Both the position numbers and the translations under genes were made by a program. From NCBI RefSeq assembly GCF_029067145.1, contig NZ_JAIEFA010000035.1:1-62447 (forward strand): a stretch of 62,447 bases of DNA. Direction: 5' to 3'. The notes under the pieces were generated by a model. It searched no databases and was not told the origin of the DNA. It worked only from the letters and a program-made list of their open reading frames with translations. Origin of the DNA: Helicobacter sp. (GTDB taxonomy: Bacteria; Campylobacterota; Campylobacteria; Campylobacterales; Helicobacteraceae). Of this stretch, positions 8,850 through 16,714 are shown piece by piece. Within the stretch, counting starts at the first letter, position 1; every line of letters begins with the position of its first letter.

Positions 8850-9439
8850 TGAGTTATTATGTGCCAACGGTCATAGAAAAATCGGGACGCGGGGAACGCG
8901 CGTATGATATTTATTCTAGGCTTTTAAAAGATAGAATTATTTTGTTGAGCGGGCAAATTGATGATGGTGTAGCTTCTTCTATTGTTGCGCAACTCTTATT
9001 TTTGGAGGCTGAAGATCCAGAAAAAGATATTTATCTGTATATTAATTCGCCCGGTGGAGTGGTAACAAGTGGCTTAAGCATTTATGATACAATGAATTAT
9101 GTTAAACCCGATATTAGCACGATTTGTATTGGTCAAGCAGCAAGTATGGGAGCGTTTTTGCTAAGTTGCGGAACAAAGGGCAAACGTTATTCTCTCCCTA
9201 ATTCTCGCATTATGATTCATCAGCCTTTGGGAGGAGCGCAAGGACAAGCCACAGAAATTGAAATTCAAGCGAAAGAGATTTTGCGTTTAAAGGCTAGTTT
9301 AAACGAAATCTTGGCAGCTAACACTAATCAACCATTAGAAAAAATTGCCAAAGATACGGATAGGGACTTTTATTTAAGCGCTCGTGAAGCGCAAGAATAT
9401 GGATTGATTGACAATGTTTTAACTAAAAGCCTAAAGTAA
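8849..9439 (+). CDS. clpP: ATP-dependent Clp protease proteolytic subunit
   Basis: 196 aa, normal length. The catalytic triad is visible: Ser99 in GQAASMGAF, His124 in RIMIHQPLGG and Asp173 in KDTDRDFYLSA. ClpP forms a double heptameric barrel that degrades substrates unfolded by ClpX or ClpA (neither is in this window). The start overlaps the tig stop, so folding and degradation of new proteins are coupled in one operon. The gene is followed 13 nt later by the GGDEF-like gene. Confidence 0.97.
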   Translation: MSYYVPTVIEKSGRGERAYDIYSRLLKDRIILLSGQIDDGVASSIVAQLLFLEAEDPEKDIYLYINSPGGVVTSGLSIYDTMNYVKPDISTICIGQAASMGAFLLSCGTKGKRYSLPNSRIMIHQPLGGAQGQATEIEIQAKEILRLKASLNEILAANTNQPLEKIAKDTDRDFYLSAREAQEYGLIDNVLTKSLK

Positions 9440-9452
9440 AGGGGGTAAGTCC

Positions 9453-10568
9453 ATGAAAGACGATTTTGATTCGTTTGAAGGTTTGCAAAGTTTTGAAACA
9501 GAGGGTATAGAGGAGGCTTCAGCCAATAACGCATCATCTTTTTCATCGTTTGGATTAGATTCTGATTCCACACCCGGAGAATCTGTGAATACGGGTTCAG
9601 CGGAATCTAATACATTAGAGGATTATGGGGCGCAGATTATCCGCACATTAAGCGCAAATGGTATTGCCCCAACACCTTATAATTATAGAATCTATTTTGA
9701 AAAATTACTTGAAGATAAAACACAACAATTCAAAGATAATGCGACACAATTTATTAGCCTTGATTTGACGCCTACGGAAAGACAAGCTTTGCTAGAAGAC
9801 AAGGTTTTAAGGGCTAAAAACCATATGGTTAATACCTTGCAACAGGTTGGCACAGCTTATAAGAATCTCCAACTTTTACAAAATATCCTCAAAAAACACG
9901 AAAGTGAAGTAAGCGCAACCAATAATGCGATTGCTTTGCAAAATATTATCACCGTTTTTGAAAAAGAATTGAAATCCTTAGGTGAGACAACAAAAGTGCA
10001 GCTTCAGAACATCAAAGTCTCTTATGATAGAAGTATGCAAGCAATTGAAAGTATCGCAAACAATATTATTTGTGATGAGAAATATGGGCTTTATAATCGT
10101 AATTTCTTGGATATTAGACTGCTTGCCGAATTGGAATCTATCCACGCAGAAAACCATAAATCCTCATTAATTTTGATTCAAATTACCAAAAGTCTTGCAC
10201 GACGCATTACTTCAGATAAGAGTTCCATACTTATTAATCGTGCGATTTCTAAAATTTTGCAAAAAATCGCAAATAAGAGTGATGTGCTTGCTTATTGTGG
10301 TTCAGAAGTTTTTGGAATCTTGCTTAGTCATAGTGATAGAGAAGCGGCGAAGCGATTCGCGAATCGTTTGATTGAAAAAGTCTCCACCACGAATATTTTT
10401 TTAGGGGAAGAGGAAATTTCTCTTAGTGTTTGCACGGGAATTGCTGAAATTAATGGAAGTTCTAAGAGTAAAGATGTTTTCAAAAATGCCTTAGAAGCTT
10501 TGAAAAAAGCTTCTAGTAGCAATGTTTCCTTTGTCGTAGCGGGAGAAGGGAAGGAGAAAAAGCATTAA
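9453..10568 (+). CDS. Degenerate GGDEF-domain protein
   Basis: 371 aa. Residues 1-55 are Ser-, Glu- and Asp-rich and disordered, about 60-200 are helical or coiled-coil, and about 205-360 form a GGDEF-type fold. The entry motif is kept as DEKYGLYNRNFLD, but the catalytic loop reads CGSEVF instead of GG(D/E)EF, and the segment between them is shortened. Cyclic-di-GMP synthesis is therefore doubtful; the protein may be a receptor or scaffold that has lost activity. The start overlaps nothing, but the stop overlaps the def start (TAATG). Its place between clpP and def is not one I recall from H. pylori or C. jejuni. Confidence 0.75.
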   Translation: MKDDFDSFEGLQSFETEGIEEASANNASSFSSFGLDSDSTPGESVNTGSAESNTLEDYGAQIIRTLSANGIAPTPYNYRIYFEKLLEDKTQQFKDNATQFISLDLTPTERQALLEDKVLRAKNHMVNTLQQVGTAYKNLQLLQNILKKHESEVSATNNAIALQNIITVFEKELKSLGETTKVQLQNIKVSYDRSMQAIESIANNIICDEKYGLYNRNFLDIRLLAELESIHAENHKSSLILIQITKSLARRITSDKSSILINRAISKILQKIANKSDVLAYCGSEVFGILLSHSDREAAKRFANRLIEKVSTTNIFLGEEEISLSVCTGIAEINGSSKSKDVFKNALEALKKASSSNVSFVVAGEGKEKKH

Positions 10569-11074
10569 TGCTTGAGGTTATCACTTATCCTAATTCAATT
10601 TTACGACAGATTTCAAAACCTGTAGAATCTTTTGATCCAGAACTCCACACGCTTTTAGATGAGATGTATGAAATTATGCTTGCTAAAAATGGCGTTGGAA
10701 TCTCCGCAATTCAGGTTGCCAAGCCCATTCGTGCTTTATTGATTTGTATCCCAGATGAAGAAGGAAACCAACATAAAGAGGATTTGCTAGAAGTCATCAA
10801 CCCCGAAATTATAGAAAAAGATGGAGAAATTGTATTTAGCGAAGGTTGTTTGAGTGTGCCAGAGTTTTATGAGGACATTAAGCGTGCCAATACGATTAAA
10901 GTCGTTTATCAAGATAGATTTGGCAAACCGCAAGAAATTGTTGCACAAGATTATCTAGCCGTTGCTTTTCAGCACGAGATTGACCACTTAAATGGTGTTT
11001 TGTTTATTGATAAACTCTCTATTGTCAAGCGTAAAAAGTTTGAAAAAGGTTTGAAGCAAAAGCATAAATTTTAG
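10568..11074 (+). CDS. def: Peptide deformylase
   Basis: 168 aa. All three metal-site motifs are present: GVGISAIQ (motif 1, residues 42-49), EGCLSVP with metal ligand Cys94, and QHEIDHLNG with His136, Glu137 and His140. The enzyme removes the N-formyl group from new proteins, acting at the ribosome like trigger factor from the same operon. Its ATG overlaps the stop of the GGDEF-like gene by one base. It is the last gene of the operon; the next gene is convergent, with only 4 nt between them and no clear terminator. Confidence 0.96.
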   Translation: MLEVITYPNSILRQISKPVESFDPELHTLLDEMYEIMLAKNGVGISAIQVAKPIRALLICIPDEEGNQHKEDLLEVINPEIIEKDGEIVFSEGCLSVPEFYEDIKRANTIKVVYQDRFGKPQEIVAQDYLAVAFQHEIDHLNGVLFIDKLSIVKRKKFEKGLKQKHKF

Positions 11075-11078
11075 AATC

Positions 11079-12242
11079 TTATGAGTGCGATTTGGCTTGA
11101 TAGTTATCCAAAAGCTTGATACAAATTGTCAAAAAGATTCCTTCCAAAAGGGCTGCAAGAATAAAAGCATAATATTCGTGTGTATCAATTGCATTGAATT
11201 GCAAACCAAGTTGTGCCGTTGCGACAAGAAAAGTTAAAGGCATAGAATGGCTAAAGGCAAATAAGATAGTTCGTTTCATATCCCCAAAGTATTTTCTATA
11301 TGCAATAAAAGCTCCCAATAAGCGCAAAATGACCATAATAAGAATAATGCTCAATGTAAGTGAAAAGAGTTGTTGATTTTGCACGATAAGATTCAAATCC
11401 AATGTAGAGCCGACAAAAATAAAAAACAAAGGAATAAAGAATCCAAAACCAAAATCATTTAATTTGTCTATCAAGCCCTTATGGTGATGAAAATAAGTTG
11501 CCAAAATCATACCTGCCAAAAATGCTCCAAGCACGCGTTCTAATCCTAGAATTTGCGAGATTCCAATCAGAATCAAAAACAACATTGCGCTAAAGCGAAT
11601 GTCTTGATTTTTGCTTGCATCTTTTGGAATCAGAAAAAATTTCAAAGTAGGAAACCACCAAAACAGAATATCGGCAATCTTAAACATACCCACAATGACG
11701 CTTAAAAAAACAAACAAAACAAGCAATGTCCGATACAATTCCCAGTTTAATCCATAAGAATACGCGCCATTGAGCACCACAAGTACCACAATACTAATCA
11801 GCTCCCCCAAGATTCCAACATTTAAAGCAAGTTGTAACCAAGGCGTATTTTTAGGATATTCTTTGAGCAATGCCATAATCATACCCAAACTCATTACAGG
11901 CAAGGCGGCAATGTAAAACTTAGATAACCCAGTATTAAGCACATACAAGCAAGCTACGCCATAGAGAATTAAGAAATATAAAAAAGCAGATTTTAGGAAG
12001 TCTATTCCGAGTTTTGTAAAGGTTTTTAAATCCACTTCTAAACCGCATAGGAACATCAAAAATAAAAAGCCAATGTGTGCAATAAAGCTTAGGGATTCGG
12101 AATGTGAAAAAAGCCCAAAATGAAAAGCAAGCGCACCAAGTAGAATCTCTGTAACCACAAGAGGCAAGCGTAAAAGCGAGCTAAGAAAGGGTGCAATAAC
12201 AATCAAAACAGCAATAATACCAAAAGTAATAATGTTTTCCAT
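11079..12242 (-). CDS. Monovalent cation:proton antiporter (CPA2/Kef type)
   Basis: 387 aa with about 12 hydrophobic segments across the whole length, matching the Na+/H+ exchanger domain of the CPA2 family (KefB/KefC, NapA-like). Recognisable pieces are FLFLMFLCGLEVDLKTF near the N-terminus and LERVLGAFLAGMILA in the second half. There is no C-terminal RCK/TrkA-N nucleotide-binding domain, so it is a short form lacking Kef-style regulation. It should exchange K+ or Na+ for protons across the inner membrane; ion selectivity cannot be read from sequence alone. It is monocistronic, convergent with def and divergent from the NifS-like gene. Confidence 0.85.
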   Translation of the reverse strand: MENIITFGIIAVLIVIAPFLSSLLRLPLVVTEILLGALAFHFGLFSHSESLSFIAHIGFLFLMFLCGLEVDLKTFTKLGIDFLKSAFLYFLILYGVACLYVLNTGLSKFYIAALPVMSLGMIMALLKEYPKNTPWLQLALNVGILGELISIVVLVVLNGAYSYGLNWELYRTLLVLFVFLSVIVGMFKIADILFWWFPTLKFFLIPKDASKNQDIRFSAMLFLILIGISQILGLERVLGAFLAGMILATYFHHHKGLIDKLNDFGFGFFIPLFFIFVGSTLDLNLIVQNQQLFSLTLSIILIMVILRLLGAFIAYRKYFGDMKRTILFAFSHSMPLTFLVATAQLGLQFNAIDTHEYYAFILAALLEGIFLTICIKLLDNYQAKSHS

Positions 12243-12305
12243 AATAGGGCTTAAACTCCAAAATTAAAAGTATAACTTACTTTAGGGTAAATTGCCATAA
12301 ATCTG

Positions 12306-12314
12306 TGGTAAAAT
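12306..12314 (+). promoter_or_regulatory. Extended -10 promoter of the NifS-like gene
   Basis: TGGTAAAAT, 37 nt before ATG 12351, fits the TGn-extended -10 pattern. A ribosome site (TTAGGA) follows at 12334-12339. Confidence 0.45.
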
Positions 12315-12350
12315 GCGCCCCAAAACAATTTTATTTAGGAATCTTAAACA

Positions 12351-13685
12351 ATGATTCAAGATTTTTTTGCCCCGCTTTTGGAATCTTTGCCTAGTGATAG
12401 AGAGCGTAAATGTGAGATTTTGTCGCAAGAGTGCATTTTGCAAAGTGGATTCCATCATTTTGATTGGACTGCAAGCGGGCTAGCGGCAAAGTGCGTAGAA
12501 TCGCGAATGAACAAGATTTTGCCTTTTTATGCCAATACGCATTCCGAGAGCAATTCCCACGCAGAGTTAATCAGCTCCTTGTATGAAGAGGCGAGAGAAA
12601 AGCTAAAGCAAATCTTCAAACTAGATTCTAGTTTTGCTTTAATCTCTTGTGGCTTTGGCTCAACTGCTGCAATCAAAAAGCTTCAAGAACTCTTAGGGAT
12701 TTATATTCCGCCCAAAACAAAGCAGATTTTGGGGGTGGATTCCTTGCGTGATAAATCCTCTTTTCCGCTCGTGATTGTCGGACCTTATGAACATCATAGC
12801 AATGAGTTAAGTTTCAGAGAGGGATTGTGCGAAGTTGTGCGTATAGGATTGAATGCGCAAGGACTGATGGATTTGGAGGCTTTAAAAGAGGTTTTAAGCG
12901 CAAATGCTGGGCGTAAAATCATCGGCTCTTTTGCGCTGGGTTCTAATGTAAGTGGAATCTTGGCACCCTTTGCGGAAATTTCTCATCTGATTCGTTCCTT
13001 TGGTGGAATCGTATGTTTTGATTGTGCGACTACCTCGCCTTATTTGGATATTCCACCAAGCTTTTATGATGTGGCTTTTCTTTCTCCTCATAAACTTTTG
13101 GGAGGAGTTGGTGGAAGTGGAATCTTAATCATTTCTCGCGCCTTGATTGATAAGACTTTGCCACCAACTTTTTGTGGTGGGGGTATTGTCGGTTATGTTT
13201 CTCGCACAAGCGCACAATATTATGCGCAAGAGCAAAGGCGAGAGGAGGCAGGAACGCCCGGTATTTTAGAGTTTTTACGAAGCTATTTTGGCTATGCTTT
13301 GCGAGAAGAGATTGGGCAAGAATGGATACAAAGCGCAAAGATTCCCTATATCCGCATATTGCGGGAATTTTTAGAAAATGAACCTAAGATAATAACTTAT
13401 GGTAATTTAGAACATAATGCTTTGGGTATTTTTTCGTTTAATATTTGTGGAATCTCACCCTTTGAAGTCTCACTTCAATTATCCAAAGAATATGGGATTC
13501 TTACCCGCGCAGGTTGTGCTTGTGCTGGACCTTATGGGCACGATTTGTTGGGATTGGAGGATAATGCCTTTTTTGTTCAAAAACCCGGCTGGGTGCGCCT
13601 TAATGTGCATTATACCCATACGCAAGAGGAAATCAATCGGCTTTTAGAGGCGTTAAAGCAAATCATTGGTTTGAAAGCAAAATGA
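12351..13685 (+). CDS. Class V aminotransferase / NifS-like cysteine desulfurase
   Basis: 444 aa. The PLP lysine lies in SPHKLLGGVGGSG near residue 248, preceded by the cofactor Asp in FDCATTSP. The distal Cys motif is AGCACAGPYGHDLL near residue 388, where cysteine desulfurases place their persulfide cysteine. It resembles the NifS-like protein I recall at HP0405 rather than the canonical IscS. It may mobilise sulfur from cysteine, but the sequence around the Cys differs from SufS/IscS, so another cysteine- or amino-acid-lyase activity is possible. Its stop overlaps the ATG of a small membrane-protein gene (ATGA). Confidence 0.72.
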   Translation: MIQDFFAPLLESLPSDRERKCEILSQECILQSGFHHFDWTASGLAAKCVESRMNKILPFYANTHSESNSHAELISSLYEEAREKLKQIFKLDSSFALISCGFGSTAAIKKLQELLGIYIPPKTKQILGVDSLRDKSSFPLVIVGPYEHHSNELSFREGLCEVVRIGLNAQGLMDLEALKEVLSANAGRKIIGSFALGSNVSGILAPFAEISHLIRSFGGIVCFDCATTSPYLDIPPSFYDVAFLSPHKLLGGVGGSGILIISRALIDKTLPPTFCGGGIVGYVSRTSAQYYAQEQRREEAGTPGILEFLRSYFGYALREEIGQEWIQSAKIPYIRILREFLENEPKIITYGNLEHNALGIFSFNICGISPFEVSLQLSKEYGILTRAGCACAGPYGHDLLGLEDNAFFVQKPGWVRLNVHYTHTQEEINRLLEALKQIIGLKAK

Positions 13686-13849
13686 AAAGATTTCTTTCGT
13701 TTCTTTTGTGGGTTTTTATTGGAGTGCTAGGGCAGTTTTTGGGGTGGTTTTTCCTTGATAATCCTGATTTTGCGCTTCAAATTGTGAATCAATTTCTTGC
13801 CTTACTCATTGCGATGAGAGTTTTATCAAAGATTTGCTTAAAGGCTTAG
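13682..13849 (+). CDS. Small hypothetical membrane protein
   Basis: 55 aa starting at ATG 13682, inside the ATGA overlap with the upstream NifS-like gene, which argues for coupled translation. The sequence starts MKRFLSFLLWVFIGVLGQFL and has two hydrophobic stretches (about 4-22 and 30-46). I do not recognise a family. It could be a degraded or short accessory protein. Confidence rests on the tight overlap and sensible membrane profile, not on homology. Confidence 0.45.
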   Translation: MKRFLSFLLWVFIGVLGQFLGWFFLDNPDFALQIVNQFLALLIAMRVLSKICLKA

Positions 13850-13998
13850 AGTCTCGTAAGGAAACTCCCACATTATCCTTGCTAGAAACGAATATAACAA
13901 GAGCCAAAGCAAACCATAGTCTAAAGTCTTGCCTTTAAGATTCTATTGTAGGAGGATTGGATAAAATACAAGCTTAAATTTTTAATCAAAGGACAAAA

Positions 13999-15099
13999 AT
14001 GGAAAGACGAACTCTTTTTAAGTTGGCAGGAATAGGTGCTTTGGGCTGCTTACCGCTTCTTGCGGAAAACAAATCCCAAAACACCAAGCAAAGTCAAACA
14101 CATCAGAAAAAAAGAGAATTTTCTGTAACTTTCAAGCATAATATTTTGGAATCTGGAAAATGTAAGCTTTGGATTCCGCTTCCGCAATCCACGCCTTATC
14201 AGTTTTTGACTAGCAATCTTGCGTTGAGCGGGAATTACACCAACGCATATATTAGTAATACACAGATTCCAACACTTTTTGCAGAATTTGACAAAGTCAA
14301 AAGTCCAAATTTGGAAATCAAGTTTGATATTACGACTTATGAGCGCACAACAGATTTTAAAGAAGTGCAGGCAAAATTTAACAAAAACGCTAAGATTCCA
14401 CAAGAGGTTAAGCCTTATTTGGCGGCAACTGAACATATCCAAACCGATGGAATCGTCAAATCAACAGCAAAAGAAATCTTGAAAAATGCCAAAGTGCAAA
14501 ATGCAAATGATTGCCAAAAAGCAAAAGCCATTTTTGAATGGGTTGCGACAAATATGCAACGCGATGAAAGTATTTTGGGTTGTGGCATAGGCGACGCAAA
14601 AGCGATTTTGGAATCTAAAAAGTTGTATGGCAAATGCACAGATATTAGCTCGGTTTTTGTCGCACTTTGTAGAAGCGTTGGGATTCCTGCAAGGGAGATT
14701 TTCGGGATTCGGCTTGGGCAATCAAGATTTTCTAATGCAATGGGAAGTGCGAAAGATAAAGTTGCAAATATCACCGGTGGGCAACACTGCCGCGCGGAAT
14801 TTTATGTGCGAGGTTATGGCTGGATTCCTTGCGACCCGGGTGATGTTGCAAAAGTCAAATTGAGCGAAAAGCTAGAAAACGATAGTCCTAAGATTCAAAA
14901 TTTGCGCGAATATCTCTTTGGAAGTTGGGAAATGTGCTGGTTGGGCTACAACACCGCAAGAGACTTTATCCTAACGCCTACACCTGCGGAAACACCGCTA
15001 AATAACTTTGGTTATCCTTATGGCGAGGTGGAGGAAAATGTGCTAGATTATTATGATGCAAAAGGCTTTTCTTATTCTTATATTTCTGTTGAAAAATAA
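13999..15099 (+). CDS. Exported transglutaminase-like protein
   Basis: 366 aa. The N-terminus MERRTLFKLAGIGALGCLPLLA has twin arginines before a hydrophobic stretch, so Tat export is plausible. The transglutaminase-like papain fold is in the middle and C-terminal part: Cys in LYGKCTDISSVFVALCRSVGIPAR, His in GGQHCRAEFYV and Asp in WIPCDPGD form the usual triad. Such bacterial proteins act as peptidases or protein-processing enzymes; the substrate is unknown. The stop overlaps the start of a MerT-like gene (TAATG), placing this enzyme in an operon with heavy-metal uptake proteins. The ATG has AAAGGAC about 6 nt upstream. Confidence 0.8.
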   Translation: MERRTLFKLAGIGALGCLPLLAENKSQNTKQSQTHQKKREFSVTFKHNILESGKCKLWIPLPQSTPYQFLTSNLALSGNYTNAYISNTQIPTLFAEFDKVKSPNLEIKFDITTYERTTDFKEVQAKFNKNAKIPQEVKPYLAATEHIQTDGIVKSTAKEILKNAKVQNANDCQKAKAIFEWVATNMQRDESILGCGIGDAKAILESKKLYGKCTDISSVFVALCRSVGIPAREIFGIRLGQSRFSNAMGSAKDKVANITGGQHCRAEFYVRGYGWIPCDPGDVAKVKLSEKLENDSPKIQNLREYLFGSWEMCWLGYNTARDFILTPTPAETPLNNFGYPYGEVEENVLDYYDAKGFSYSYISVEK

Positions 15100-15413
15100 T
15101 GAAAGCTAAATTGGGCTTAATTCTTTCACTTTGTGTGGGGGTGGTGGCAAGTATTTGTTGCTTGCCCGCACTCTTTTTTCTACTTTTTGGATTCTCGTTT
15201 GGAATTGCGGGCGTGGAGTTTCTCGCTCCTTATCGCTTGATTTTCAGCGTATTGTCTTGCTTGTGTTTTACCTTATATTTGTATTTTGGAATCTTAAAAT
15301 GCGATTGTGCAAAAACTTGCAAAAGGAAAAAAGGCATAAGTGGCTTTCTTTGGCTATTGGTTTTGCTTTGCATTTTGTTTTATCCAGAGATTTTAGGTTG
15401 GGTTTATGAATAA
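15099..15413 (+). CDS. MerT-like inner-membrane metal transport protein
   Basis: 104 aa with three hydrophobic segments. The first contains the vicinal pair ICCLP typical of MerT-type mercuric transporters, and the cytoplasmic loop carries the cysteines KCDCAKTCKRKK. MerT takes Hg(II) from MerP and passes it to the cytoplasm. No merA or merR is present nearby, so another thiophilic metal or simple sequestration is possible. The gene overlaps the transglutaminase gene by one base and the next gene by 8 nt. Confidence 0.7.
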   Translation: MKAKLGLILSLCVGVVASICCLPALFFLLFGFSFGIAGVEFLAPYRLIFSVLSCLCFTLYLYFGILKCDCAKTCKRKKGISGFLWLLVLLCILFYPEILGWVYE

Positions 15414-15666
15414 AGCTTTGTTTTTATTGTTATTGTGTGGCGGATTGATGTTTGGAGGAGAATATAAAATTTATGTGGAGGGTATGCACTGCCCTCTTTG
15501 CACGGCAATGGTGAGAAAAGCACTCTTAAAAGTGGAAGGAGTTACGAGTGCAAAAGCTTCGCTAAAAGATAAAATTGCAAAAGTAGAATGCAGGGACGAT
15601 ATTCCAAAAGAAAAACTCCTAGAAGCTGTTGCAACGACGGGTTATGGCGGAGTGTTTGTTGATTGA
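15406..15666 (+). CDS. MerP-like periplasmic heavy-metal-binding protein
   Basis: 86 aa. A signal peptide (residues 1-17, MNKALFLLLLCGGLMFGG) is followed by a single heavy-metal-associated (HMA) domain with the metal site GMHCPLC, a ferredoxin-like fold and the typical late TGYGG. It would bind a soft metal ion in the periplasm and hand it to the overlapping MerT-like protein. Mercury, copper and other soft metals cannot be separated by sequence. It is the last gene of the transglutaminase operon. Confidence 0.78.
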   Translation: MNKALFLLLLCGGLMFGGEYKIYVEGMHCPLCTAMVRKALLKVEGVTSAKASLKDKIAKVECRDDIPKEKLLEAVATTGYGGVFVD

Positions 15667-15674
15667 AATCCAGC

Positions 15675-15708
15675 CATTGCGTTCTTGGAAGCGCAGTGAA
15701 GCAATCCA
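15675..15708. repeat. Short intergenic repeat, CATTGCG...GAAGCAATCC type
   Basis: CATTGCG at 15675-15681 and GAAGCAATCC near 15698-15707 match the half-element seen at seven other gaps in the window. It sits between the convergent MerP-like gene and the broken oxidoreductase gene. Confidence 0.6.
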
Positions 15709-15774
15709 AAGGAAAAAATCTCGTCCTTTAGATTCCATTGTAAAATTTTCGCGCGCCTGCATTTAGGGTTTTAT

Positions 15775-16394
15775 TTACAGCTCTATAAGGCTTATGCATT
15801 GTTTAATCTTAGAATCCTTATTTACAAGAAGTTTTACAAGAGCAGCGGCGTAAGTCGCGTAAGAAACCTTGCTTTCACCCTTTGCATTGATTTTAAATTC
15901 CTCGCCTATTAACTCATAATTTTGCGCTTCACCCTCATAAAAGACTGCTGCTGGACTGATATAAAGCCATTTGAGATTACTTTTGCGCAAAAACTCTAGC
16001 ACCGCTGCGGTCGCCTCTGCTACTCCCATATATTCTTTAGGAAAGTCTGGCGTATCCATAAATCTTGTCGTGTGTGCGCTTCCATATACAAGCTTCCCGC
16101 GTCGCCTACCACAATGAGCTTTGCTTCATTGCCTTGCAAAATGGAGTTTAAATGCTCAATATGTTTTAAATGTAAAGACAAATCTTGCCACTCCCCAAAC
16201 GCATCAACAATCACATCAAAGCCCTGCAAATCAGCACTTGTAAGTTTAAAAATATCTTTGATAACGCAATGAACCCTCTCATCAAACTGTGCTTTGCTCC
16301 TCACAAACGCACTCACCTCAAACCCTGCATTCACTGCCTCTTGCACGATTGCACTTCCTGCCCTGCCTTTTGCGGCTAAAACTGCTATTTTCAT
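15775..16394 (-). pseudogene. NAD(P)-binding atypical SDR / epimerase-like oxidoreductase, frameshifted
   Basis: The first part (start ATG at 16394) reads MKIAVLAAKGRAGSAIVQEA, a Rossmann nucleotide-binding motif, and ends early at 16020. The remainder, MDTPDFPKEYMGVAEATAAV onwards, lies in another frame and ends at 15775. The frames meet in a short CA repeat: removing two bases from CACACACG restores AHTTRFMDTPDFP, the pattern usual for this family (TTR-x-x-DTPDFP). An intact protein would be about 206 aa. A 2-nt change is unlikely to be a simple homopolymer read error, so this looks like real inactivation or dinucleotide slippage. The family are NAD(P)H-dependent reductases often under redox control. 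Confidence 0.8.
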
Positions 16395-16484
16395 TATGTC
16401 TCCTTTAAGTCTTAAATTGTGAAATATAAAATTTCAACTTCGTAATTTTATAAAACCTAGTATTCAAAATTAAGTAAGCACTTT

Positions 16485-16522
16485 TTTACTATATAGTATT
16501 ATTTTTTATACTATTATGTAAA
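16485..16522. promoter_or_regulatory. Inverted repeat, candidate operator
   Basis: TTTACTATATAGTAT (16485-16499) and ATACTATTATGTAAA (16508-16522) form two 15-nt arms that match at 12 positions, with an 8-nt spacer. It lies in the 320-nt gap upstream of the broken oxidoreductase gene, where a HxlR- or MarR-type redox regulator often binds. Apart from this, I see no gene in 16395-16714. Confidence 0.4.
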
Positions 16523-16714
16523 ATAGGAATATTTATACCTTAATTTTTTGAAAATTTTAGAATCTCATCATTAAAAGACAATAAATCTATGGATAAAAAA
16601 TCAAACTTACAAGAATAATTGCGACGATAGAATGGAAATTTTGGTATGAAATTTGCTTATTATTAAAAAGTAATGGAGTGGAAAATTTGTAAGGAACAAA
16701 GAGTAAGGATAATA

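Noticed and set aside
16590..16690. Possible remnant of a HxlR-type regulator (short frame with IEWKFWYEICLLL) beside the broken reductase
   Set aside because: Only about 25 residues, no conserved CPxxxxL motif, and the resemblance is too weak to call.
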